DNA of 55,201 nt from MFAQ01 sp964429015 (lineage in GTDB: Bacteria; Patescibacteriota; Microgenomatia; UBA1400; MFAQ01): NCBI GenBank assembly GCA_964429015.1, contig CAYSAM010000005.1:1-55201 (forward strand). Reading direction: 5' to 3'. Below, one piece after another: positions 15,252 through 22,545 of this stretch (positions are counted from its first letter, which is position 1; each line of letters starts with the position of its first letter). The notes beneath the pieces were generated by a model. The model was given only the letters and a program-made list of their open reading frames with translations, had not been told where the DNA came from and made no database searches. The position numbers and the translations under genes were made by a program.

Positions 15252-16067
15252 ATGTCAACAGTAATGTATCGGGGGAAGAAAATCTCGGTGAGCGACACAA
15301 AATATCCGGGGGTTTATTTTGCCCGTGTAAACGCGGACGTGTACGGTCATCAGTACAAATTTGTCTGGTATTCTCATGACCCCCGCTTTAATGCGGCATG
15401 TTCGGGAAACAGAACGATTTTTATGCCCCATACAGACAGTAACGGTCATTCTGTCGAGGGGTTTTACCGAGAGGTGAGACCTCATGAGGAGAACCGCGAA
15501 GGATGGCAATTTGCCCTCGAGCTCTACAATGGCTTGAAAGCCATTGAGGGTTTTGAGTTTCAAGTTGCTGCGCCAAGAACTTGGGGAAATGATCAGCCGT
15601 CTGTTGATTTGTCAGCAGATTGGTGGGTGTTATCTGCCCTGGCGAAGTTCTTAAAAACGAACCAAAGCAATCCTTCCGTGGTCAATTTTTACTCTCAGGA
15701 TTGGAACTCTGAGATGTCTGAGAAGATTGTTGGTTTTGTTTCAGCTGTGTGGAGAGGGTTTTACGAACGATATTCAACTCGGACTCAGGCAATGATGGTT
15801 CGAGAAGAAGCTAGTCGAGATCGAAAATCTGGTCTCTTTACAGTTCCTTCAAGCCCTGCGTTGCTCCCCTCGGAGCGGTATGAGGTTTACCCCGGACATG
15901 TACTCTATGTCTACCCAGACGGTTCCATGCTTTTGCTTGGAGATCGGACTTGGATAGTTGGAGGCGAGCTAATTGAGTTTCGGCTCGAAGATGGAGATTC
16001 CATCGAAAAACTGATAGCCCGGCTTGTAGCTGAGTTTGAAAGTTACGATGAGGATCGTGAAGATTAG
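15252..16067 (+). CDS. Soluble protein of unknown function (271 aa)
   Basis: Starts MSTVMYRGKKISVSDTKYPG after a strong AAGGAGG. No signal peptide or membrane helix. It has a beta-rich N-terminal part with HDPRFNAACSGNRTIFMPH and a helical centre (WWVLSALAKFLKTN, SEKIVGFVSAVWRGFYERYSTRTQ). The C-terminal part (ERYEVYPGHVLYVYPDGSMLLLGDRTWIV) suggests a second beta domain. No family recognised. Single-gene unit with promoter, structured leader and downstream hairpins. Confidence 0.7.
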   Translation: MSTVMYRGKKISVSDTKYPGVYFARVNADVYGHQYKFVWYSHDPRFNAACSGNRTIFMPHTDSNGHSVEGFYREVRPHEENREGWQFALELYNGLKAIEGFEFQVAAPRTWGNDQPSVDLSADWWVLSALAKFLKTNQSNPSVVNFYSQDWNSEMSEKIVGFVSAVWRGFYERYSTRTQAMMVREEASRDRKSGLFTVPSSPALLPSERYEVYPGHVLYVYPDGSMLLLGDRTWIVGGELIEFRLEDGDSIEKLIARLVAEFESYDEDRED

Positions 16068-16258
16068 GTATTGATTGGTTTGTTTGCAGAGTCCTCCGTG
16101 TAGGAGTTGCTTGACTGCTGTATACATTCCTAAGTTTTTGAAAGACCCCTCCGAGAAGGAGGTGCAATTATTTTTTTAAGCCTGGAAATTTATGTTTCTA
16201 GGCTTGTATTTTTGAGAGCTTAAAATTTGAGCTTTGAAAAATACAGATCGTTTATTTC
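16068..16258 (+). other. Hairpin-rich spacer downstream of the 15252 gene
   Basis: No gene seen. CCTCC/GGAGG around GAGAA (about 16150-16162) followed by a T-run, and AAGCCT..AGGCTT (16178-16205) followed by TATTTTT, look like successive terminators before the main one at 16259-16290. Confidence 0.5.
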
Positions 16259-16290
16259 AAAAAAATCCCCGCCTGAGGCGGGGATTTTTT
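16259..16290. terminator. Bidirectional intrinsic terminator
   Basis: AAATCCCCGCC/GGCGGGGATTT with TGA loop, T-runs on both strands; serves the 15252 gene and rplA. Confidence 0.92.
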
Positions 16291-16304
16291 CTTGGTTGTT
16301 TTTT

Positions 16305-16344
16305 GGATTGCCGCGGCCGACATAAAGTCGCGCCTCGCAATGAC
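16305..16344. repeat. CGCAATGAC-type dispersed repeat, half copy
   Basis: GGATTGCCGCGGCCGAC and CGCGCCTCGCAATGAC, nearly identical to 11617-11660. Lies just downstream of rplA. Confidence 0.7.
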
Positions 16345-16351
16345 AAGTCAA

Positions 16352-17251
16352 TTAAATTGTGCCGATGCTCAATTTAACAGAAGGGGTGTGAGTGCAGGTA
16401 AGGAAAGCGGACTTGATCTTACTAACACCAATGGCGCGGATAGCCTCAGCCACGTTGTCGGCAAGGTCGGCTTTGTCCTGGTTTATGGATCCTAGACCGA
16501 GGTGGATAATGGGAAACTTGGCTTCGGTTTTATAAGGCAGAGTGCCACCGGATGAAAGCTCCTCAGCACGCTTCTCAGGGTTGTCTGTAATGGTGCCAGA
16601 ACGAGGATTTGGCATAATTCCCTTTGGTCCGAGGACGCGGGCGAATTTGGCTAGTTTTGGCATGTCTGCGGGGGTGGCCAGAAGGATGTCGAAGTCGATT
16701 TTACCGGAGTTGATCTGTGTGGCCACAGCGTCGGAGAAAATGGCAATTTTGACCTCTTTACCAGTAGAATGAGGAAGCTTGAGTTCGCCTTTTATACCAG
16801 TTTCTCTGGTGTTGAGGTGTAGTTCTACGGTTTTGAGCTTGGTGTTTTTGCTTAGCTCGGACAATAGGGTAATGCCTTCTTCGATGGTGTAAAGCTGGTC
16901 TTTTTTGACTTGCTTGGCCATGGTTTTGTACTTGCGGGAGCGAGATTTGGCTTTGGCAACTTTTTGGACAGCAACTTCTTTGACTTCTTCAACTGCCTCT
17001 TTTTCGGCGATTTCAGTAGCGACGGGAGCGGATTCAGCGTTATAGATTGCTCGGATGGAGTTTACATCTTCTTCTTTAATGCCCTCAATGGCCATAAGTT
17101 CACCATCTTCTTTGGTGATGAGCTGTTCTGGTTTAATACGAGCGGTTCTTAAAGCTTCAGCAACGTGGGTAGGGAGGTCGTTGTAAAGGTTTTTCCAAAC
17201 AGTTCTAACTGTTTTGGGTTTTACTTCTTTGGTTGTTTTTGTAGTAGCCAT
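16352..17251 (-). CDS. rplA: 50S ribosomal protein L1 with N-terminal helix-hairpin-helix-like extension
   Basis: 299 residues versus about 230 usual. The L1 core begins near residue 105 (RSRKYKTMAKQVKKDQLYTIEEGITLL) and contains KVAIFSD-like EVKIAIFSD, RVLGPKGIMPNPRSGTI and the C-terminal SAFLTCTHTPSVKLS. The extra N-terminus has a folded-looking stretch (about 20-70: YNDLPTHVAEALRTARIKPEQL, LMAIEGIKEEDVNSI) resembling a helix-hairpin-helix/RNA-polymerase-alpha-CTD-like module, then a charged linker. L1 binds the 23S L1 stalk and represses its own mRNA. It follows rplK by 5 nt; no SD site. Confidence 0.95.
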   Translation of the reverse strand: MATTKTTKEVKPKTVRTVWKNLYNDLPTHVAEALRTARIKPEQLITKEDGELMAIEGIKEEDVNSIRAIYNAESAPVATEIAEKEAVEEVKEVAVQKVAKAKSRSRKYKTMAKQVKKDQLYTIEEGITLLSELSKNTKLKTVELHLNTRETGIKGELKLPHSTGKEVKIAIFSDAVATQINSGKIDFDILLATPADMPKLAKFARVLGPKGIMPNPRSGTITDNPEKRAEELSSGGTLPYKTEAKFPIIHLGLGSINQDKADLADNVAEAIRAIGVSKIKSAFLTCTHTPSVKLSIGTI

Positions 17252-17256
17252 ATTAT

Positions 17257-17682
17257 TTACTCAGTTATGTTAATTCCCATGGATTTAGCGGTACCTTCGA
17301 CCATTTTAATGGCAGAGTTAAGGTTGCTAGTGTTCATGTCGGTTAATTTTTTCTCAGCAATTGCGGTAATCTGAGCCTTGGTTATAGTACCAACTTTCTT
17401 TTTGTTGGGTTCGCCAGAGCCTAGTTTAAGATTGAGAACTTGTTTGATAAGTGCGGAAACTGGAGGGGTTTTGAGTTCAAACTTAAAACTTCTGTCTTCA
17501 TAAATGGTAACTAGAGCAGGAACAACTTGACCCTTCATGTCGGCGGTTTTGGCGTTGTATTGCTGGATAAACTCCATAATATTTACACCGTGCTGACCGA
17601 GAGCAGGACCTACAGGAGGAGCTGGATTGGCTGTACCTCCGGGGAGGTTTAGCTTTAAGATAACTTTGACTTTTTTAGCCAT
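17257..17682 (-). CDS. rplK: 50S ribosomal protein L11
   Basis: 141 residues, full family length. The N-terminal domain (VKVILKLNLPGGTANPAPPV, GPALGQHGVNIMEF) and rRNA-binding C-terminal domain (GSGEPNKKKVGTITKAQITAIAEKKL..., SAIKMVEGTAKSMGI) are intact. It builds the GTPase-associated centre with L10. First gene of a two-gene unit with rplA. Separated from nusG by about 2.7 kb of inserted genes. No SD site. Confidence 0.97.
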   Translation of the reverse strand: MAKKVKVILKLNLPGGTANPAPPVGPALGQHGVNIMEFIQQYNAKTADMKGQVVPALVTIYEDRSFKFELKTPPVSALIKQVLNLKLGSGEPNKKKVGTITKAQITAIAEKKLTDMNTSNLNSAIKMVEGTAKSMGINITE

Positions 17683-17693
17683 AAATTTTTTGT

Positions 17694-17769
17694 GTCATTG
17701 CGAGGAGTGACAGCGACGTGGCAATCCAGGGATGGATCGCTTTGGTTTGAGTACAAATCGCGCGATGAC
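17694..17769. repeat. CGCAATGAC-type dispersed repeat, full copy
   Basis: Ends GTCATTGCGAG and CGCGATGAC are inverted; the interior holds GGCAATCCAGGGATGGATCG, as in 1602-1694. Lies immediately upstream of rplK. Confidence 0.75.
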
Positions 17770-17935
17770 GAAAGATTTAGTAATAATTTTCGATTCAGCG
17801 AACACAAAAAGGGGGTTTGGACCGAAGTTGTATGGATCCCGGATTGTGATCCGGGACTCAGCACTGCTGTGCTTCGGTTTCGCGCCTCTAAATTGAGTTG
17901 CTACCTAGGCTTTGCCGAGGTAGGAGTATTTTAAC
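17770..17935. other. Palindrome-containing spacer upstream of rplK
   Basis: No gene seen. Contains GATCCCGGAT..ATCCGGGA (about 17837-17859) and CTACCT..AGGTAG (about 17902-17925), both inverted repeats of the REP type. Confidence 0.6.
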
Positions 17936-17937
17936 AT

Positions 17938-17970
17938 AAAAAACCACCCCAACTTACTATTGGGGCGGAG
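17938..17970 (-). terminator. Intrinsic terminator of the 17979 gene
   Basis: Minus strand CGCCCCAA/TTGGGGTGG stem with 7-nt loop and six T. Confidence 0.88.
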
Positions 17971-17978
17971 AATGGTAC

Positions 17979-18470
17979 TTATGGTAGATTGAGCGCGTGT
18001 CGAACAAGCCAGAAGAAGGTGTAGGTGTCGTAGTTGCCCTGAAGTTCAACAGTGAATTTTTTGTCGTTTTCCCCGTGAGGTCCAAAGACCCAAAGTGGAT
18101 TAAAACCTTCACAATAAACACTGGGTACTTTTTGTTTGGGGTTAAAAAGATTCCCAAAATCAGCTTTGACCGGCCTATCTGAGATGACTGAAACCTTCCA
18201 GTCATAGAAGTTGTTCCTTGCGATGAATTTCAAGTTGCTGCCAGGATAGACAATTTCGTAAACGGGAAGCAAAATTGACTTGGAGGTGTGTGTCGAGATG
18301 ACAGAGATTCTGTTGCTAATTGCCTCATAAAGATTGTAGTTGTACATTCCAATTAGAGTTTTGGGAAGATCATCTCTGACAAAAACAATTTGTTTCCAAA
18401 AGCTCCCTTCCATGCCTTTGTCTGGCTTGTGGGCATTTGCCCATACTTTTAGTGTGGTGGGTAGGTTCAT
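17979..18470 (-). CDS. Soluble protein of unknown function (163 aa)
   Basis: Start MNLPTTLKVWANAHKPDKG after AAGGAG. No signal peptide or membrane helix. Aromatic-rich beta-type sequence (LPVYEIVYPGSNLKFIARNNFYDWKVSVIS, NPLWVFGPHGENDKKFTVELQG). No family recognised. Single-gene unit with terminator 17938-17970, in the insertion between nusG and rplK. Confidence 0.65.
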   Translation of the reverse strand: MNLPTTLKVWANAHKPDKGMEGSFWKQIVFVRDDLPKTLIGMYNYNLYEAISNRISVISTHTSKSILLPVYEIVYPGSNLKFIARNNFYDWKVSVISDRPVKADFGNLFNPKQKVPSVYCEGFNPLWVFGPHGENDKKFTVELQGNYDTYTFFWLVRHALNLP

Positions 18471-18546
18471 TCATTGGCTCCTTATGTTAAGTTTCTTATC
18501 CTGTAGTATACAGCAAGAATTGATTGGAAACAATGGGATAAAAGTT

Positions 18547-18936
18547 TTAGTTGGAACTAGGAAGAGAAACTGGAGCTTTTGTGTTTGTTTTGCAGGCACC
18601 CTTGGTAGTATTGAGAACCCCGGCAAGGTTAGCTTCGCAGGTGTTGGCATAAGTAATGTCTGTTTTGGGGTCGCAAACAGGGCTGTAGAGATCCGAACAG
18701 ACTATTTCTGGCTTATTGCTGGTATTCATGGGTGGGAAGGTGGGGCGAGGATTGTTTGGAGTTGGTGATTTGTTGACTCGAGGTAAATTTATACTGTTTT
18801 TGGGTTCTGAAGCCCGTGAGCGAGGATCGCCACTCAGTTTGGGCATGGCAATAATACCAACTATGAGAACAATAAGAATGATGAGGACAGGAAACAGACC
18901 TTTGATAATGTCTTCGGAACTTTTGGATGGATTCAT
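18547..18936 (-). CDS. Membrane-anchored Kazal-type protease inhibitor-like protein
   Basis: 129 residues. A signal anchor (about 13-31) and a Pro/Asn/Ser-rich linker (35-76) lead to a small Cys-rich domain. Cys80, Cys88, Cys100 and Cys115 occur in YSPVCDPKTDITYANTC and EANLAGVLNTTKGAC. That matches the Kazal pattern PVCxxxxxTYxNxC with a reduced cysteine set (four, where classical Kazal domains have six). Kazal domains block serine proteases; in an episymbiont this could protect against host enzymes, which is inference. No SD site, no clear terminator. Lies among inserted genes between nusG and rplK. Confidence 0.78.
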   Translation of the reverse strand: MNPSKSSEDIIKGLFPVLIILIVLIVGIIAMPKLSGDPRSRASEPKNSINLPRVNKSPTPNNPRPTFPPMNTSNKPEIVCSDLYSPVCDPKTDITYANTCEANLAGVLNTTKGACKTNTKAPVSLPSSN

Positions 18937-18981
18937 CTATTTAAATATGGCAGAGTTTCATTTAAACTGCAACTTTTGGGG

Positions 18982-19012
18982 TTGACAAGGGGGAGAGATG
19001 GTATAATATAGG
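18982..19012 (+). promoter_or_regulatory. Promoter with TATAATATAGG box
   Basis: TTGACA (18982-18987) and TATAATATAGG (19002-19012). The -10 and its downstream bases recur at 20170-20180, 27898-27908 and 29216-29226 on the minus strand. TTGACA-TATAAT spacing is only 14 nt; TAATAT would give 16. Confidence 0.6.
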
Positions 19013-19055
19013 GTATTGTGAAGTACTTTTGATATTATAAAAAAAGGAGTGAGCT

Positions 19056-19151
19056 ATGATTCATGGATGGAAGCCGTTTCTTGTGTTTTGGTTTCTTGTG
19101 TTTGCTGGTATACCTGTTGTGGTATACATTGCGAGTTTGATTGCGGGGTAA
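19056..19151 (+). CDS. 31-residue membrane protein
   Basis: MIHGWKPFLVFWFLVFAGIP then a hydrophobic tail: one membrane helix. AAGGAG precedes the ATG and a promoter lies upstream. It ends 4 nt before the next ATG (19156), so the pair is probably translationally coupled. No family recognised. Confidence 0.6.
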   Translation: MIHGWKPFLVFWFLVFAGIPVVVYIASLIAG

Positions 19152-19155
19152 TTTG

Positions 19156-19350
19156 ATGATTTTTGATTTGCTTGCTCTTTTTATTCAGGCGCCGATAATT
19201 TTGGTTTTACTTTCGGCGTCAGGAAGTTTTTTCTATACCTATGGTCACATGCGATCCGTTTGGGTCTGTATGGCGTTAGGTGTAATTTATGGATGTTTTT
19301 ACCTGGGGGTTATATACAAGTTATACAGAGATTTTATGAAAGAGGGATAA
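19156..19350 (+). CDS. Small two-helix membrane protein (64 aa)
   Basis: Start at ATG 19156 rather than the TTG at 19141, which lies inside the preceding gene. Hydrophobic segments at about 3-25 and 34-52, then YKLYRDFMKEG. Coupled to the 31-residue gene and closed by a terminator at 19341-19364. Unknown function. Confidence 0.6.
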   Translation: MIFDLLALFIQAPIILVLLSASGSFFYTYGHMRSVWVCMALGVIYGCFYLGVIYKLYRDFMKEG

Positions 19351-19364
19351 TACCCTCTTTTTTT
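19341..19364 (+). terminator. Intrinsic terminator overlapping the gene end
   Basis: AGAGGG/CCCTCT stem with 6-nt loop and seven T. Confidence 0.88.
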
Positions 19365-19367
19365 ATG

Positions 19368-19403
19368 CAAAAAAAGCCCGAGTCTTAAAAAAGACTCGGG
19401 CTT
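19368..19403 (-). terminator. Intrinsic terminator of the 19418 gene
   Basis: Minus strand 13-bp stem AAGCCCGAGTCTT/AAGACTCGGGCTT followed by T-run. Confidence 0.93.
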
Positions 19404-19417
19404 GGGAGCAAAAGATC

Positions 19418-20128
19418 TTACATTTGGCTGATGGCGAAGCCAATGGCTGACATGGCGAGGATTATGATGCCCATGGCGGCGGTAAGATGCGCGTAGGAAT
19501 CATCAGTCACATACTGCACGATGCTTGCGATGACTACAGTGACGCCAATGATGAGTAGCCCAACAGACACGCTCTCTGCCATCATACAAAATCCTACGAC
19601 AAGCGCTGAGGCACCAACAAACGCCAGAAGTGAACCGGTGAGTGTCTTTTTCTCACCTGGGTCGCTGGTGGTCATGAGACCGCCGACAATTGTGCCGATA
19701 ACCAGGCTGGATAAGATTGCTGTCAGCACCCAAGGGGTGTCGACGTTAAAGTCAAAGCTGTAGGCATTAAGGAGTGCTATGCCAGCAACAAAGTAGACAA
19801 GAGTGTATGTTTCGTAGATCAGTAGGTGAATGAGGCGTTTTTCGTCAGATTGAGCTGTGGCGAGTGCTACATCCAGAGTGATGACTGTGCTGAGAAATAG
19901 AGCTGCCGAAACACTTCGAGCGTCTTTGAAAAAGACGGTGACTGTGGCGATAGCCGCCATCATAACTGCGGTTAATCCGGCGCTCATGATGAAACGTTCG
20001 CGCTCTCCCTGATTGGGAAGCCATCGCCGGATATCAATACCGAATTTGTTATTAAAGTAGAGTGTCGGCGGGAATACCAGCAAGATGATTGTGGAAACAA
20101 TCAGGGTGGCAATTGCGTTGGTGGACAT
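19418..20128 (-). CDS. Polytopic membrane protein of unknown function (236 aa)
   Basis: About seven hydrophobic segments (residues 5-25, 50-68, 76-92, 104-122, 132-150, 163-200, 212-232), with the soluble loop NKFGIDIRRWLPNQGERER near the start. AAGGAG precedes the ATG. It has a promoter at 20175-20203 and its own strong terminator. No transporter signature recognised. Lies directly downstream of nusG but as an independent unit. Confidence 0.72.
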   Translation of the reverse strand: MSTNAIATLIVSTIILLVFPPTLYFNNKFGIDIRRWLPNQGERERFIMSAGLTAVMMAAIATVTVFFKDARSVSAALFLSTVITLDVALATAQSDEKRLIHLLIYETYTLVYFVAGIALLNAYSFDFNVDTPWVLTAILSSLVIGTIVGGLMTTSDPGEKKTLTGSLLAFVGASALVVGFCMMAESVSVGLLIIGVTVVIASIVQYVTDDSYAHLTAAMGIIILAMSAIGFAISQM

Positions 20129-20174
20129 GGGAATACTCCTTTTGGGTTAAGTTGTCAAGAATACAATATCCTAT

Positions 20175-20203
20175 ATTATACTATGAAGAGGTGTAAAAAA
20201 CAA
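20175..20203 (-). promoter_or_regulatory. Sigma70-like promoter with TATAATATAGG box
   Basis: Minus strand TTGTTT, 17-nt spacer, TATAAT, continuing ATAGG; drives the 19418 gene. Confidence 0.7.
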
Positions 20204-20210
20204 CTGGTAT

Positions 20211-20377
20211 AGATTGCCGCAGCCGACAAATGAAAACCTGCCCTGTCAAGGGAAGGGGGACCACGAAGTGGTGGATGGGTTTAAATCTTGGAGACTTGGA
20301 GCCCCACACCTTTTGCCACTACGCTTCTGGGCACTATTCGTGCACGCTTCGTGGTGCAAGGTTGAGGGGTTGCAGGT
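20211..20377. other. Repeat-derived spacer downstream of nusG
   Basis: Begins with AGATTGCCGCAGCCGAC, a fragment of the CGCAATGAC-type repeat, then short inverted pairs CCACGAAGTGG and TGCAC/GTGCA. No gene or clear T-rich terminator seen. Confidence 0.5.
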
Positions 20378-21001
20378 TTAAATTTTTGATACCTGCAAAA
20401 AGTCTAACTCAACAGGTGTTTCGCGGCCGAAGATGCTGACGAGAACGACGACCTTGCCTTTGGCTTCATCTATAGCAGAAACGGTGCCCAAGAGATCGTT
20501 AAATGGTCCTTCAACGATACGGACGGCTTCGCCAACAGTAAAGGCAGCTTGGAATTTGGGTGCAGATTGTAGACCAAAATCGGTAATAGCTTTGACTTCG
20601 TTTTCGGGAAGTGGGGTTGGCTGGTCAGCGGTGCCGATAAAGCCTGTGACACCTTGAGTGGTGCGAACAGCAAGCCAAGCATCGTCATTTACTATCATGC
20701 GAACGAGCATGTAACCTGGGAAAAGTTTTTCTTTGATGGTCGATTTTTTGCCTTTGGTGATTTTGATTTTTTCTTGAGTGGGGATGAGGATTTCGTAGAT
20801 GTTGTTAACCAAACCCATGGCTTCGACACGAGTTTTGAGGGTAATAGCTACACGATTTTCGTGACCAGATTGGGTGTGGACTACATACCAACGGGCAGAA
20901 GAAGGGATCTCCGGGGTGATGATGATGTGGTTAGGGTCTTCAACCTTGGCAATAAGGTCTTCAGATGTTTGTGCTTGTGGTTTGGTGTCTTTTAGTTTCA
21001 T
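20378..21001 (-). CDS. nusG: Transcription termination/antitermination protein NusG
   Basis: 207 residues. After a roughly 35-residue extension, the NGN domain starts at ARWYVVHTQSGHENRVAITLKTRVE and includes LFPGYMLVRM and TQGVTGFIG. The KOW domain follows (VGEAVRIVEGPFNDLLGTVSAIDEAKGKVVVLVSIFGRETPVELDF). NusG bridges RNA polymerase with Rho or the ribosome. It follows secE by 4 nt. The usual next gene, rplK, is displaced. No SD site. Confidence 0.96.
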   Translation of the reverse strand: MKLKDTKPQAQTSEDLIAKVEDPNHIIITPEIPSSARWYVVHTQSGHENRVAITLKTRVEAMGLVNNIYEILIPTQEKIKITKGKKSTIKEKLFPGYMLVRMIVNDDAWLAVRTTQGVTGFIGTADQPTPLPENEVKAITDFGLQSAPKFQAAFTVGEAVRIVEGPFNDLLGTVSAIDEAKGKVVVLVSIFGRETPVELDFLQVSKI

Positions 21002-21005
21002 GTTT

Positions 21006-21191
21006 TTAACGACTTAATGCTGATTGGAGCATAGTAGTAAAAAGATAGTCTAGTCCTCCAGAGTAAAGTGCTACGGCTGTACTAGTGACAATGACCAGAA
21101 TGGTCATTTTAAGAGCCTCTTTGTGAGAGGGCCACTTAACTTGGGCCAGTTCTAGTTTTACCGAGCGAATGAACTCTATTGGGCGAAACAT
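21006..21191 (-). CDS. secE: Preprotein translocase subunit SecE
   Basis: 61 residues: FIRSVKLELAQVKWPSHKEALKMT amphipathic part, then a single membrane helix (ILVIVTSTAVALYSGGLDYLFTTML). It clamps SecY in the Sec channel. It heads the pair with nusG. TAAAAT lies 9 nt before the ATG and there is no SD, suggesting a near-leaderless mRNA. Confidence 0.95.
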   Translation of the reverse strand: MFRPIEFIRSVKLELAQVKWPSHKEALKMTILVIVTSTAVALYSGGLDYLFTTMLQSALSR

Positions 21192-21363
21192 ATTCTAGAT
21201 ATTTTAGCACCCCGTTCACAGCTTCGCCACTAGGTGGCGGATGAGGTGTGTGGAACAAGGACTGAGTTGCAAGTGATGAGTGAAAGCATTTTTTGAACGA
21301 GAGGTCGAGATTTTTTGATAAAATGGCTTGGTAAGTTTGAAAATTTTTGATAAAGGAGAGATT

Positions 21364-21678
21364 ATGTCTTTAATATCCAGAGATATTGGTCCAGTGCCTG
21401 TTGGTGATAATCTTGAGATTACGGTGGGTAATTTATTGAAAAGATTACCAAAAGACTCAAACGCATTTTTGATTATCATTTGTGATCCTCGGTTTGTAGG
21501 AGTAAAGCGGGGAATGGTTAAGGATATCGTTGTTGATTTTGTCCCTGTGGGGAATGAAGGGATGGCGGAAGGGACATTTATTTTGACATATTCTTATGAA
21601 GATGTGTCTGTTAAACAAGGGACTGTTGGCCGTGATCATGGTGATCCTGTAGATAATGTTTTGAGATCGATTGATTGA
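21364..21678 (+). CDS. Soluble protein of unknown function (104 aa)
   Basis: ATG 21364 is set by AAAGGAG upstream; the in-frame extension to 21328 precedes it. Sequence (SLISRDIGPVPVGDNLEITV, FLIIICDPRFVGVKRGMVKDIVVDFVPVG) has no known motif. Single-gene unit, terminator 21688-21712. Confidence 0.65.
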   Translation: MSLISRDIGPVPVGDNLEITVGNLLKRLPKDSNAFLIIICDPRFVGVKRGMVKDIVVDFVPVGNEGMAEGTFILTYSYEDVSVKQGTVGRDHGDPVDNVLRSID

Positions 21679-21687
21679 AATTTAGCT

Positions 21688-21712
21688 CCCGGTCGCAAGA
21701 TCGGGTTTTTTT
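21688..21712 (+). terminator. Intrinsic terminator
   Basis: CCCGGTC/GATCGGG with 4-nt loop and seven T. Confidence 0.88.
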
Positions 21713-21752
21713 GTGCCTGATTTAGCATTAAATTAAAGTTTCTAGGAATATT

Positions 21753-21777
21753 AAAAAACCACCTAGTATGGGTGGTT
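21753..21777 (-). terminator. Intrinsic terminator of the 21784 gene
   Basis: Minus strand AACCACC/GGTGGTT with 7-nt loop, T-run. Confidence 0.85.
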
Positions 21778-21783
21778 TTGTGC

Positions 21784-21987
21784 TTATTTCTTTTTAAAAA
21801 TATTTTGGAGATAGCATATTGAATAACCAATGAAGCCTCCTATTAGGGCGGCAACAATGTATTTAATGCGATATATTGTCCACAATACCTGATGTGCGCT
21901 GTATTGAATGCTATTGAGAATAAGTAGAATAATGATTAAAACGGCGAAAAGTCGGGCAAAATACAGAAAATTTTTGGAATTTAACAT
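21784..21987 (-). CDS. Small two-helix membrane protein (67 aa)
   Basis: Hydrophobic segments at about 9-26 and 42-60 with a short loop YSAHQVLWTIYRIKY and a Lys-rich end. AGGAG precedes the ATG; own terminator. No family recognised. Confidence 0.62.
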   Translation of the reverse strand: MLNSKNFLYFARLFAVLIIILLILNSIQYSAHQVLWTIYRIKYIVAALIGGFIGYSICYLQNIFKKK

Positions 21988-22061
21988 CGAAGCTCCTAGA
22001 AATGTAAATGAGAGTTTGAGATTTGTGCTTATTATACCCCGTTTAAGTATTTGCCTTGGTT

Positions 22062-22400
22062 GACAAAGAGTGGTTAAATGATTGTAGTGGTAGTGGGAAT
22101 CTGAAGGTTTGGAGTTTTTCCTCTACAAGCTCTTTTTAGGGGGACGGAGTGTCCGATCTCGTTTTTAACGAATCGTGACTAGTTCACCCACCGTTTTAAA
22201 ACACGGGGAGAGATCTAAACTTTCACCCACTATTGCTAACCTGTTGCAGATAGGTAACAGGGTCAGTAGTCTGATCTGCGTGACCAACTAATTATTCAGA
22301 CTGTAACTTCTAACGGCTTTGCCACCTTCTTTACGAAAAGTGGACAGCGAAGCTGAGTAGAAAAATCGGAGGCGATATTTGTTCTTTGTGGAGAGAATAA
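22062..22400 (+). ncRNA. Candidate structured non-coding RNA
   Basis: Gene-free 550-nt spacer. TTGACA at 22062 is followed after 17 nt by TGTAGT. Downstream are paired segments: GGAC/GTCC (about 22143-22155), CGTT/AACG within CGA..TCG (22156-22177), CCTGTT/AACAGG (22242-22262), GGTCA/TGACC and AGTCTGA/TCAGACT (22262-22305), CCAC/GTGG (22323-22345). It lacks the hallmark sequences of RNase P RNA, tmRNA and SRP RNA. A 6S-like or novel RNA is possible. Confidence 0.35.
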
Positions 22401-22545
22401 AAAACGCTACTGTTTTTGCGAAAGCATTGGCAAGCTGTTGTTTTTATTTGTGACTAAGAAACTGTGGTTGTTTTTTTGCAGGTTATTTTTGCTTTTTTTT
22501 GGGTAAAATAGTAATGTACCTTAGAAAATAAAGGAGGTGAGGTTT

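Noticed and set aside
15197..15379. 60-codon frame overlapping the 15252 gene
   Set aside because: Covers the structured leader and reads the well-supported gene in another frame.
22060..22400. tmRNA or SRP RNA
   Set aside because: No tRNA-like TTCGA arm with paired ends and no GGAAGxAGC-type SRP loop were found.
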